Below are positions 1-4,542 of a stretch of DNA of 5,903 bases, piece after piece (the stretch's first letter is position 1; the number at the start of each line of letters is the position of its first letter). A program made the position numbers and the translations under genes. Under the pieces are notes generated by a model. The model saw only the letters and a list, made by a program, of their open reading frames with translations, had not been told where the DNA came from and searched no databases. Origin of the DNA: Acidobacteriota bacterium (lineage in GTDB: Bacteria > Acidobacteriota > Blastocatellia > Pyrinomonadales > Pyrinomonadaceae); the NCBI GenBank assembly GCA_029777145.1, contig JAKOSS010000852.1, positions 1-5,903 of the forward strand, given 5' to 3'.

Positions 1-203
1 GGTGAAGCGAAGCGAACCCTGGGAAACGATCGAAATGTGAATCGGTCGCTGAAAGCGACAACGCATTTCCGAATTCGGAAGGGTGAATGCGGATTTATGA
101 TTACGGAAATCCCGGATCCCAATTCCGAATTCCCACATGCAAGGTCGCTTTCAGCGACCGATTATCGATACGGCACGTAACCCAGGGTTTGCTTCGCTTC
201 ACC
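1..203. repeat. long imperfect inverted repeat
   Basis: The left arm (1-58) reads as the reverse complement of the right arm (145-203). The outer 23 bases match except for one base, the middle part has diverged, and the inner part (about 40-58 against 145-163) matches again around GGTCGCT-GAA-AGCGAC. The spacer (59-144) holds the 14-base palindrome TTCCGAATTCGGAA at 67-80 and further 'ccgaattc' fragments. The left arm begins inside the motif, so the window edge probably cuts it. No gene is supported here. The structure could form a cruciform, or an RNA hairpin in transcripts arriving from the left. Confidence 0.75.
143..159. repeat. short perfect hairpin GGTCGCT-TTC-AGCGACC
   Basis: A 7-bp stem closed by a 3-base loop lies in the right arm of the larger inverted repeat. 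A nearly complete reverse-oriented counterpart is present at 44-58. Its AGCGACC half recurs in the REP-like units and in the 94-bp tandem repeat further right, so it may be a shared core of several repeat families in this genome. There is no following T-run, so it is not a classic terminator. Confidence 0.7.
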
Positions 204-239
204 CTGGGCTTTAATATGAATCGCCTTCGGCGAATATCG
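176..239 (+). repeat. 64-bp double-hairpin repeat, copy 1
   Basis: This unit is repeated at 947-1010 with only two differences in 64 bases. It contains two hairpins. The first is CCCAGGGT (181-188) pairing with ACCCTGGG (201-208) around a loop rich in 'cttcgcttc'. The second is TCGCC (221-225) pairing with GGCGA (229-233). It is intergenic and palindromic, like dispersed REP/MITE-type elements. With the second copy it brackets the membrane protein gene as direct repeats. Confidence 0.85.
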
Positions 240-345
240 GTCCGGAAATAATGCAAATTCCCAGATCCAAAATCCGAATTCGCAAAGACACAATCAATCG
301 TCTTTGGCACGTCTCGGTTGGGGAATAATTACAAACATTAGCCAT

Positions 346-897
346 ATGAAAAAAGAAAATAACTCACAATTTGAGATCGTCCGATATCAGGCATTGATGG
401 AGCTATGGCGGCAGAACCGCCGGATGGTGATCCATTTTCCGATCGTGATGATGCTCGCAACCGGGGTTGCGATCGGTATCTTGCCAACCGCGAAGATCAC
501 CGAGCTCTATCGGTACAATGGCTTTGATTTTAGCGGCACCGTCGCGATCGGTGTTGGTTTGCCTTTGACAATGATCGGCTTGGCGCTGCTCGCTTACTGT
601 TATGTCATGCATCGCGCCCGCAAGATGATCGCTGCGATCGAAACCGAACTCTCGACGATTGAATCCCGATGCAGCGAGTTGGCGGCGGGCGGTCTGGTCC
701 ATACCCGCGGGGTGCCGAGTGAGCTTGTCGTTTTCTACACATTGCTGATCGCATTCGCAATACCCGTAACTATGATCGGGTTGTATGCTTTTGTCGGGCT
801 TCTCGCGCTCATCGCCGGACTCCTAGTATTCTTCGCTGTGGCGATAATCCGTGTCTACGAGACAATTGATCCCGAAGAGACCGAGGAGGGCGCGTAA
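346..897 (+). CDS. four-helix membrane protein of unknown function
   Basis: This 183-residue protein is not recognised as a member of a named family. Four hydrophobic segments are visible at about residues 27-46, 64-86, 127-147 and 148-169. A charged, probably helical stretch (about 90-115, with RARKMIAAIETEL) lies between helices 2 and 3, and the tail is acidic (DPEETEEGA). The basic run RQNRR before helix 1 suggests a cytoplasmic N-terminus, so both ends and the central linker would be cytoplasmic. I chose the ATG at 346 (MKKENN) because the upstream in-frame TTG at 304 adds a stretch that looks non-coding. Neither start has a good Shine-Dalgarno sequence; a weak TACAAA (330-335) sits 10 bases before the ATG. 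The stop is a double TAA-TAG. The gene stands alone between two copies of the 64-bp repeat. Function cannot be assigned. Confidence 0.75.
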   Translation: MKKENNSQFEIVRYQALMELWRQNRRMVIHFPIVMMLATGVAIGILPTAKITELYRYNGFDFSGTVAIGVGLPLTMIGLALLAYCYVMHRARKMIAAIETELSTIESRCSELAAGGLVHTRGVPSELVVFYTLLIAFAIPVTMIGLYAFVGLLALIAGLLVFFAVAIIRVYETIDPEETEEGA

Positions 898-946
898 TAG
901 GATCGCGCGGTGTTTCCCAATCGCAGGTCCGATGATCGACCCAGCG

Positions 947-1010
947 CGTAACCCAGGGTTTGCTTCGCTTCACCCTGGGCTTTAACATGGATCGCCTTCG
1001 GCGAATATCG
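947..1010 (+). repeat. 64-bp double-hairpin repeat, copy 2
   Basis: This is the same unit as at 176-239, in the same orientation and with two substitutions (aacatggat here against aatatgaat). Both hairpins are intact: CCCAGGGT/ACCCTGGG and TCGCC/GGCGA. It lies 49 bases behind the membrane protein stop codon and runs directly into the heptamer array. It could act as a transcript-end or mRNA-stabilising hairpin, but it has no T-run. Confidence 0.85.
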
Positions 1011-1013
1011 AGC

Positions 1014-1118
1014 AGTGGTCGGTGGTCGGTGAGCAGTGGTCAGTGGTCAGTGGTCGGTGGTCAGTGGTCAGTGGTCGGTGGTCGGTGGTCGGTGGTCGGT
1101 GGCCGGTGGCCGGTCGTC
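1014..1118 (+). repeat. 7-bp tandem array, 15 units
   Basis: Fifteen contiguous heptamers run without a gap. Most are AGTGGTC or GGTGGTC, with single variants GGTGAGC and GGTCGTC and two GGTGGCC. AGTGGTC and GGTGGTC mix in the left part and the right part becomes purely GG-starting, which suggests local unit amplification. The 7-bp period gives every reading frame the same repeating heptapeptide, so open frames here are artefacts. The array ends exactly where the REP-like units begin, the last 'gtc' being shared by both. Confidence 0.9.
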
Positions 1119-1282
1119 AGAACCGGCAGCGAGCAAGTCAGAACCGGCAGCGACCGAGTCAGAACCGGGAGCGGCAGCGACCGGGTAGCAAGTCAGAACC
1201 GGGAGCGGCAGCGACCGGGTAACAAGTCAGTACCGGCAGCGAGCAAGTCAGAACCGGGAGCGGCAGCGACCGGGTAACCTCA
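1116..1282 (+). repeat. REP-like array, six head-to-tail units
   Basis: Six units each begin GTCAGAACCGG (GTCAGTACCGG in the fifth) and start at 1116, 1137, 1158, 1192, 1226 and 1247. Their order is short, short, long, long, short, long. Long units are 34 bases (the last is slightly extended) and contain GGAG followed by CGGC-AGCG-ACCG. Short units are 21 bases and most are explained by two internal deletions (GAGCGG and CCGGGTA). The array lies immediately upstream of the transposase gene, the usual place for REPs next to a RAYT. There are no unique spacers, so it is not a CRISPR. Confidence 0.85.
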
Positions 1283-1297
1283 AGTCCATCACCTCAT

Positions 1298-1813
1298 ATG
1301 TGGAACGACACAGATACACCTCTCGCGGTGTTTTTCACCGTACGATGCTTTGGCACTTGGCTGCATGGTGACGATCGTGGGTCGGTTGACCGTCATCGGA
1401 ACACTTACGGCACACCGCGGATTCCGGCGAATTCCAAGTGGGAAGACTACAACCGATGTGCGCTTAAGCGCCCGCCGGTGCTCCTTGGTGCGGCCCGTCG
1501 GAAGTCGGTAGAGAATGGAATCCGACGACTATGTGAAAAAAGAGGATGGAATATCCATGCATTGAATGTGCGTACGAATCACATCCACGCTGTTTTGGAC
1601 ATTCGTGGTGCAAATTCCCGGCGAGCACTTGGGTCGCTCAAGGCTTATTCAACACGGCAAATGCGCGAAGACGGAAACTGGAATTCGGAAGAGACGCCGT
1701 GGGCAGAAAAAGGAAGCCGGCGAAATCTCTGGAACGAGCGAAGTGTCCTCGAGGCCTGCGACTATGTCCTTAACCGGCAAGGGGACGATTTGCCCGACTT
1801 TGATTGGTGGTAG
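1298..1813 (+). CDS. REP-associated tyrosine transposase (IS200/Y1 HUH family)
   Basis: A 171-residue single-domain HUH nuclease of the Transposase_17/Y1 superfamily. Such enzymes cut single-stranded DNA at hairpins through a tyrosine-DNA link; RAYT members act on REP sequences. The N-terminal strand FFTVRCFGTWLHGDDRGSV (residues 12-30) matches the family hallmark F-T-x-x-x-x-G-T-W-L-x-G-D-x-R-G. The metal-binding HUH motif is H95-I-H97 in RTNHIHAVL. The nucleophile is probably Y117 in LKAYSTRQM. The C-terminal part has the usual GSRRNLW and YVLNRQGDDLP segments (about 138-167). Length and motifs are intact, so the gene may be functional. The ATG at 1298 lies just before the first conserved strand; no clear ribosome binding site precedes it. 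REP-like units flank it on both sides, which supports RAYT over an ordinary IS200 transposase. Confidence 0.88.
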   Translation: MWNDTDTPLAVFFTVRCFGTWLHGDDRGSVDRHRNTYGTPRIPANSKWEDYNRCALKRPPVLLGAARRKSVENGIRRLCEKRGWNIHALNVRTNHIHAVLDIRGANSRRALGSLKAYSTRQMREDGNWNSEETPWAEKGSRRNLWNERSVLEACDYVLNRQGDDLPDFDWW

Positions 1814-1831
1814 AGATAAGCTGAACCCCGC

Positions 1832-1862
1832 TACCCGGTCGCTACCGCTCCCGGTTCTGACT
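1832..1862 (-). repeat. REP-like unit, inverted, downstream of the RAYT
   Basis: On the minus strand this reads as a long unit of the 1158-1282 type, starting GAGTCAGAACC and containing GGAG directly followed by the perfect palindrome CGGT-AGCG-ACCG (1836-1847 on the + strand). The upstream copies have CGGC in place of CGGT, which breaks one pair of this stem. It begins 19 bases after the transposase stop and forms an inverted repeat with the upstream array. Confidence 0.85.
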
Positions 1863-1938
1863 CGCCGCCCGGGATGACAGACCTGACCAACGACCCAGCG
1901 GGTGACAAATTTCATGTTGCGAGTATAACCGAAGCCCG

Positions 1939-1966
1939 TTGAAGACTCGGTAAACTGTGCAATAAT
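1939..1966 (+). promoter_or_regulatory. candidate promoter, leaderless type
   Basis: TTGAAG (1939-1944) and AATAAT (1961-1966) are separated by 16 bases and resemble sigma-70 -35 and -10 boxes. The -10 ends only 8 bases before the ATG at 1975, so transcription would start at or next to the start codon. No Shine-Dalgarno sequence is present, which fits a leaderless mRNA. Confidence 0.4.
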
Positions 1967-1974
1967 GTCCGCCT

Positions 1975-2436
1975 ATGGCAAACAGTTTTCTTGAATCGAT
2001 CGTCGGAAAATGGAAGGGAACGTGCCGGACCTGGTTCGAGCCGAACAAACTCGAGGATGAATCATCCGTCGAGGGCGAGATCCAACCGGTTCTCAACGGA
2101 ATGTTCTTCCGTCACACATACACGGGATCGATGAAGGGCAAGCCGCGAAAAGGCGAGGAAACGATCGCGTTCAACGCCGTCACGAGCAAGTTCCAGATCT
2201 CGTGGATGGACGATTTCCACATGAGCTATGCGCTGTTGATCTCCGAGGGCGATGCGACCGACTCCGGCTTTTCGGTGTCCGGCGAATACGCGTTCGATCC
2301 GAAAGAGCCGTGCTGGGGTTGGCGGACCGAGTTCGAATTGATCGATCCCGACCACCTGACGATCACCGCTTACAATGTCATCCCTGGCGAGGGTGAAGCG
2401 AAGGCCGTCGAAACGATTTATACCCGTGAGCGGTAA
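1975..2436 (+). CDS. DUF1579-like protein
   Basis: A 153-residue soluble protein without signal peptide or membrane segments. It resembles the DUF1579 family: an opening GKWKGTCRTWFEP (residues 11-23), then SSVEGEIQPVLNG (30-42) leading to MFFRHTYTG, a G-K-P-x-x-G turn (55-60), and ISWMDDFHMS (75-84). These suit a lipocalin-like beta-barrel of alternating strands. The C-terminal half continues as strands (WRTEFELIDPDHLTITAYNV). The biochemical role of this family is not established and I assign none. The ATG at 1975 is preceded by a candidate promoter only 8 bases away and no Shine-Dalgarno sequence. It stands between two repeat blocks, with the stop codon 2 bases from the next one, and no operon partner is apparent. 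Confidence 0.8.
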   Translation: MANSFLESIVGKWKGTCRTWFEPNKLEDESSVEGEIQPVLNGMFFRHTYTGSMKGKPRKGEETIAFNAVTSKFQISWMDDFHMSYALLISEGDATDSGFSVSGEYAFDPKEPCWGWRTEFELIDPDHLTITAYNVIPGEGEAKAVETIYTRER

Positions 2437-2438
2437 GC

Positions 2439-2484
2439 AGTGAGCAGTGGCCGGTGGTCAGAACCGGGAGCGGTAGCGACCGGC
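2439..2484 (+). repeat. short heptamer run joined to a REP-like unit
   Basis: Three heptamers (AGTGAGC, AGTGGCC, GGTGGTC; 2439-2459) are followed by a REP-like unit starting GTCAGAACC at 2457. The two share 'gtc', exactly as at the 1118 junction. The REP carries GGAG (2467-2470) followed by the perfect palindrome CGGT-AGCG-ACCG (2471-2482). It starts two bases behind the DUF1579 stop codon and is a second, smaller copy of the composite seen beside the transposase. Confidence 0.8.
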
Positions 2485-2672
2485 AAAGCGGGAGTGGGCG
2501 AACGGGTGAAGGGGAGAAAGGGTGAGAGGAATCAATCGCAAATCGCAAATCTCAAATCGCAAATTGAAAGCGACCGGCAAAGAGGGAGTGGGCGAACGGG
2601 TGAAGGGGAGAAAGGGTGAGAGGAATCAATCGCAAATCGCAAATCTCAAATCGCAAATTGAAAGCGACCGGC
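2476..2672 (+). repeat. 94-bp tandem duplication with partial third copy
   Basis: Two units (2476-2569 and 2570-2663) differ by one base (c at 2489, a at 2583). The first 9 bases of a third unit (GCGACCGGC) follow at 2664-2672. Each unit starts with the right end of the REP (GCGACCGGC), continues through a purine-rich stretch (gggtgaaggggagaaaggg) and ends in a mini-array of 'caaatcg' motifs plus TTGAAA. The near identity implies recent duplication, probably by recombination between short GCGACCGG repeats. Open frames through it are repeat-derived. Confidence 0.92.
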
Positions 2673-2759
2673 GATTCAAGTTAAAAGTAAAAAGTACAAA
2701 GGCTGAGTTGGAACCGATCCCAAGCAATCCAAAATCAAAAACCTAAAATCCAAAATCAC
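2673..2759 (+). other. A-rich spacer with a -10-like box
   Basis: No gene is seen in this 87-base remainder between the tandem repeat and the HD gene. It contains short A-rich quasi-repeats (taaaagtaaaaagt, and several 'aaaatc' blocks at 2728-2758). TAAAAT at 2744-2749 is a 5-of-6 match to a -10 box and ends 10 bases before the ATG at 2760. No convincing -35 box sits at the usual distance. Confidence 0.5.
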
Positions 2760-3344
2760 ATGATCGATCGCCAGACAGCCGTCGCAAAACTCTTTGAACT
2801 GATGGAGAATCCGTCTCTCATCAGGCACTGCCATTCGGTCGAGTTGGTGATGCGCGCGGCGGCGGAGAAACTCGGACATCCGGACGAGGTCGAGATGTGG
2901 GGAATCGCAGGATTGCTGCACGATGCCGATTACGAAAAGTACCCGGAACAGCATCCGGACGTGATCGTCGAGTGGCTTCGTTCGATCGGCGAGGAGCGCA
3001 TCGCCTATGCGATCTCGGCACATTTCACCGAATGGCACGTGCCCTATGTTTCAACGCTCGACAAGGCGCTTCTCGCATGCGATGAACTGACGGGATTCAT
3101 TGTCGCCTGCGCGCTGATTCGGCCGACGGGGATCATCGGGATGGACGTCGCGAGCGTCATGAAGAAGTTCAGGAACCCGAAATTCGCAGCCGGCGTTTCG
3201 CGGTGCGAAGTTACTGCCGGAGCGGAAAAACTGGGCATCGAACTCGAAGAACTCATTGCGTTCATTATCGAAGTTCTCACCGAGAACGCTGAAAGCTTGG
3301 CCCTCACCGGCGGACGATTCGATATCGGTGTCGTCATGAACTAA
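2760..3344 (+). CDS. HD-domain protein, predicted metal-dependent phosphohydrolase
   Basis: A 194-residue cytoplasmic HD-superfamily protein. The metal-binding pattern is visible in order: H25 in RHCHSVELVM, the H54-D55 doublet in GLLHDADYEKYPEQHP, H65, H88 in ISAHFTEW, and D108 in LLACDELTGF. In this superfamily such residues bind one or two metal ions and hydrolyse phosphomonoester or phosphodiester bonds in nucleotides or second messengers. This compact one-domain type has no nucleotide-cyclase, RelA or tRNA-binding region, so the substrate is unknown. The region after residue 117 is helical and ends in an acidic segment. The ATG at 2760 has no Shine-Dalgarno sequence; a TAAAAT box 10 bases upstream suggests leaderless expression. 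The gene looks single, with 71 bases before the toxin-antitoxin pair. Confidence 0.85.
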   Translation: MIDRQTAVAKLFELMENPSLIRHCHSVELVMRAAAEKLGHPDEVEMWGIAGLLHDADYEKYPEQHPDVIVEWLRSIGEERIAYAISAHFTEWHVPYVSTLDKALLACDELTGFIVACALIRPTGIIGMDVASVMKKFRNPKFAAGVSRCEVTAGAEKLGIELEELIAFIIEVLTENAESLALTGGRFDIGVVMN

Positions 3345-3375
3345 GGCTGAAACCGGAAACCGGACTGCAATCATG

Positions 3376-3416
3376 TTGACATGGTCGCTTCGATAGTCGT
3401 ACAGTGTTTCTGTACA
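3376..3416 (+). promoter_or_regulatory. yefM-yoeB promoter and operator
   Basis: A perfect -35 TTGACA (3376-3381) is followed after 18 bases by TACAGT (3400-3405), a 4-of-6 match to a -10 box. Overlapping it is the perfect inverted repeat GTACAG-tgttt-CTGTAC (3399-3415), which touches the ATG. Its right side makes the palindrome TGTACA (3411-3416), with a 5-of-6 copy CGTACA at 3398-3403, 13 bases apart. From memory, E. coli YefM and YefM-YoeB bind adjacent palindromes with TGTACA cores, so this is very likely the autoregulatory operator. The message would be leaderless or nearly so. Confidence 0.7.
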
Positions 3417-3709
3417 TGATTCAGACAACCTACACAAATGCGCGGGCCAATTTTGCGAGTCTCTGTAGACGAGCGACCGAGGAGCGGCAAACTGTCGTCA
3501 TCAGTCGGCGTGGCGGGGACGATGTTGTTCTGATCGCCGCGGATGAACTTCGCGGCTTGCTGGAAACGGCGCACCTTCTCCGCTCACCGAAGAATGCAAG
3601 GCGTCTCCTTGATGCTCTTAATCGTGCGAGGGAAGCCGTCGGATCAACGAGTTCGTTGGAATCCCTGCGCGAGGAGATCGGGATTGAAGAAAAGAAGAAA
3701 CCTCACTGA
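3416..3709 (+). CDS. antitoxin YefM (Phd/YefM family)
   Basis: A 97-residue antitoxin that binds and blocks YoeB and represses its own operon. The N-terminal DNA-binding, dimerising Phd/YefM domain is recognisable from TTYTNARANFASLCRRA (residues 4-20), through TVVISRRGGDDVVLIAADEL, to the highly characteristic LLETAHLLRSPKNARRLLDAL (about 48-68), nearly identical to the E. coli YefM segment. The charged C-terminal tail is the part expected to wrap around the toxin and be cut by proteases when free. I chose ATG 3416 (MIQTTYT) over the in-frame GTG at 3404, because the GTG lies inside the -10 and operator. No Shine-Dalgarno sequence precedes the ATG. The tail overlaps the toxin reading frame by 26 bases, which couples their translation. 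Confidence 0.93.
   Translation: MIQTTYTNARANFASLCRRATEERQTVVISRRGGDDVVLIAADELRGLLETAHLLRSPKNARRLLDALNRAREAVGSTSSLESLREEIGIEEKKKPH
3671..3676 (+). promoter_or_regulatory. ribosome binding site deciding the yoeB start
   Basis: GAGGAG lies inside the antitoxin coding region and ends 7 bases before the TTG at 3684. No ATG or GTG in the toxin frame fits between the site and the start of YoeB homology, so this strong Shine-Dalgarno sequence is the main reason for choosing TTG. Confidence 0.7.
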
Positions 3710-3980
3710 ACCAGCCTCAAGACCGCGGGACGCGGTATTTCAGCCCGAATTTATCGAAGACCTCAAGTTTTGGGTAGAAAGCGATCGAAAAACAGCGTTG
3801 AGGGCATTGCGAATCGTTGACGCGATAATTCGCGACCCGTTCGAAGGGTTCGGGAAACCGGAACCGCTTAAATATTTGCTCTCGGGAGCATGGTCGCGAC
3901 GATTGACCCAAGAACACCGCATCGTTTATCTCGTTTCTGAGCATCGCATCGACTTTTTGCAGGCGAGATATCACTATTGA
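3684..3980 (+). CDS. toxin YoeB, mRNA-cleaving ribosome-dependent endoribonuclease
   Basis: A 98-residue member of the RelE/YoeB family, which enters the ribosomal A site and cuts mRNA, stopping translation when YefM is degraded. The core matches E. coli YoeB closely: FWVESDRKTALRALRIVDAI, then DPFEGFGKPEPLKYLLSGAW, SRRLTQEHRIVYLV and the end QARYHY. The catalytic residues known in E. coli (E46, R65, H83, Y84) correspond to E60, R79, H97 and Y98, so the toxin should be active. The start is probably TTG 3684, with GAGGAG 7 bases upstream. This gives a 14-residue N-terminal extension (KKRRN...) over the 84-residue E. coli protein. The rare start and overlap with yefM would keep toxin below antitoxin. 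An ATG at 3543 in frame would add 47 residues unrelated to YoeB and is rejected. Confidence 0.93.
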   Translation: MKKRRNLTEPASRPRDAVFQPEFIEDLKFWVESDRKTALRALRIVDAIIRDPFEGFGKPEPLKYLLSGAWSRRLTQEHRIVYLVSEHRIDFLQARYHY

Positions 3981-4005
3981 TCGTCGAGAATTTTGTCAGC
4001 TCCTC

Positions 4006-4011
4006 GGAAGG
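4006..4011 (+). promoter_or_regulatory. ribosome binding site of the DinB-fold gene
   Basis: GGAAGG ends 10 bases before the ATG at 4022. With the toxin gene it is one of only two genes here with a recognisable Shine-Dalgarno sequence, which fits an internal operon position behind yoeB. Confidence 0.45.
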
Positions 4012-4021
4012 CGATTGAATC

Positions 4022-4495
4022 ATGAACCCGAAGCAAATTATTACGACACAGCTTGAACAGGCGTTTCGGAGAAAGTCGTGGCACGGAACGAACCTGATGG
4101 GGTCGATCCGCTCGGTCGATGTTGAAGCGGCTTCGTGGCGACCGGGGCCGGGACGGCACAATATTTGGGAACTGATCGTCCATTGCGCGTACTGGAAGTA
4201 TTCGGTCTATCGTCGCCTTGTAGGCGATCCGAAGCCGAGTTTCGCGCTCAAAGGGTCAAACTGGTTTCCGCGGCCGGAAGCGACGACGGAATCGGCGCTC
4301 AAGGCCGACATCAAACTGCTCAAGGACTATCACGAACTCCTTCTCGAATCGTTCGAATTGTTTCCCGAAGCATGTTTGGGCGATATCCCGAAGGGCAGTT
4401 CGACGCCGTTCATCGATCTGATAGTCGGTGTCGCGGCCCACGATCTCTACCACGCGGGCCAGATCCAGTTGATCAAACGGCTCAAGGGAAATTGA
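4022..4495 (+). CDS. DinB-family four-helix metal-binding protein
   Basis: A 157-residue DinB/YfiT-like protein. The family is a four-helix bundle with a three-histidine metal site; characterised relatives include thiol transferases that use bacillithiol or mycothiol, while many others have no known function. The site is visible as H54 in the helix IWELIVHCAYWKY and as H140 and H144 in the C-terminal AAHDLYHAGQIQLIKRLKG. The motif HDxYHxGQI is diagnostic. The loop RPGPGRHN (40-47) before the first ligand helix is also typical. Length is normal and nothing is missing. The ATG is supported by GGAAGG 10 bases upstream. The gene starts 41 bases after yoeB in the same direction, so it could be read through from the toxin-antitoxin promoter; a functional tie is not implied. 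Substrate unknown. Confidence 0.85.
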   Translation: MNPKQIITTQLEQAFRRKSWHGTNLMGSIRSVDVEAASWRPGPGRHNIWELIVHCAYWKYSVYRRLVGDPKPSFALKGSNWFPRPEATTESALKADIKLLKDYHELLLESFELFPEACLGDIPKGSSTPFIDLIVGVAAHDLYHAGQIQLIKRLKGN

Positions 4496-4529
4496 CAAGC
4501 AGCGTTCCCTCTTGGATCCCAAATCGGCG

Positions 4530-4535
4530 TATTAT
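4530..4535 (+). promoter_or_regulatory. candidate -10 box of the ethA-like gene
   Basis: TATTAT is a 5-of-6 match to the -10 consensus and ends 7 bases before the ATG at 4543, with no Shine-Dalgarno sequence between. No good -35 box is spaced 16-18 bases upstream; TTCCCT at 4505-4510 (19 bases) is weak. A TTGACA at 4492-4497 is too far away. The position suggests a leaderless message starting close to the ATG. Confidence 0.4.
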
Positions 4536-4542
4536 GTCTGGC

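Larger units (their letters stand above)
1116..1862 (+). mobile_element. RAYT locus with flanking inverted REP-like repeats
   Basis: Six direct REP-like units (1116-1282), the transposase gene and one REP in opposite orientation (1832-1862) form a compact unit. The last upstream unit ends about 16 bases before the ATG, and the downstream REP starts 19 bases after the stop. This is the arrangement known for REP-associated tyrosine transposases, which are usually single-copy chromosomal genes flanked by the REPs they act on. Target-site duplication is not expected for this class and none was seen. The boundaries are my estimate. Confidence 0.6.

Noticed and set aside
181..208. Rho-independent terminator
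   Set aside because: The CCCAGGGT/ACCCTGGG stem has a long loop and no T-run, and the unit recurs as a dispersed repeat.
101..310. Open frame on the minus strand rich in RRRRF and KPWVTC
   Set aside because: It is the translation of the 64-bp repeat and the inverted repeat, with no start signal or family resemblance.
304..345. N-terminal extension of the membrane protein from TTG 304
   Set aside because: The added residues do not look like a membrane protein start, and the site lacks a ribosome binding site. ATG 346 with MKKENN is more natural.
960..1277. Two overlapping + strand frames with WSVVGG-type heptapeptides
   Set aside because: A 7-bp tandem array is free of stops in several frames and encodes the same heptapeptide pattern. 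There is no ribosome binding site and the frames run into the REP units.
1116..1282. Possible CRISPR array
   Set aside because: Units of 21 or 34 bases abut with no unique spacers, and no cas gene is present.
2522..2746. + strand frame of 74 residues over the tandem repeat
   Set aside because: It is repeat-derived, low in complexity, contains the 94-bp duplication and has no family resemblance.
3543..3683. Extended yoeB start at ATG 3543
   Set aside because: The extra residues match nothing in YoeB and overlap most of the yefM C-terminal half. TTG 3684 has a strong ribosome binding site.
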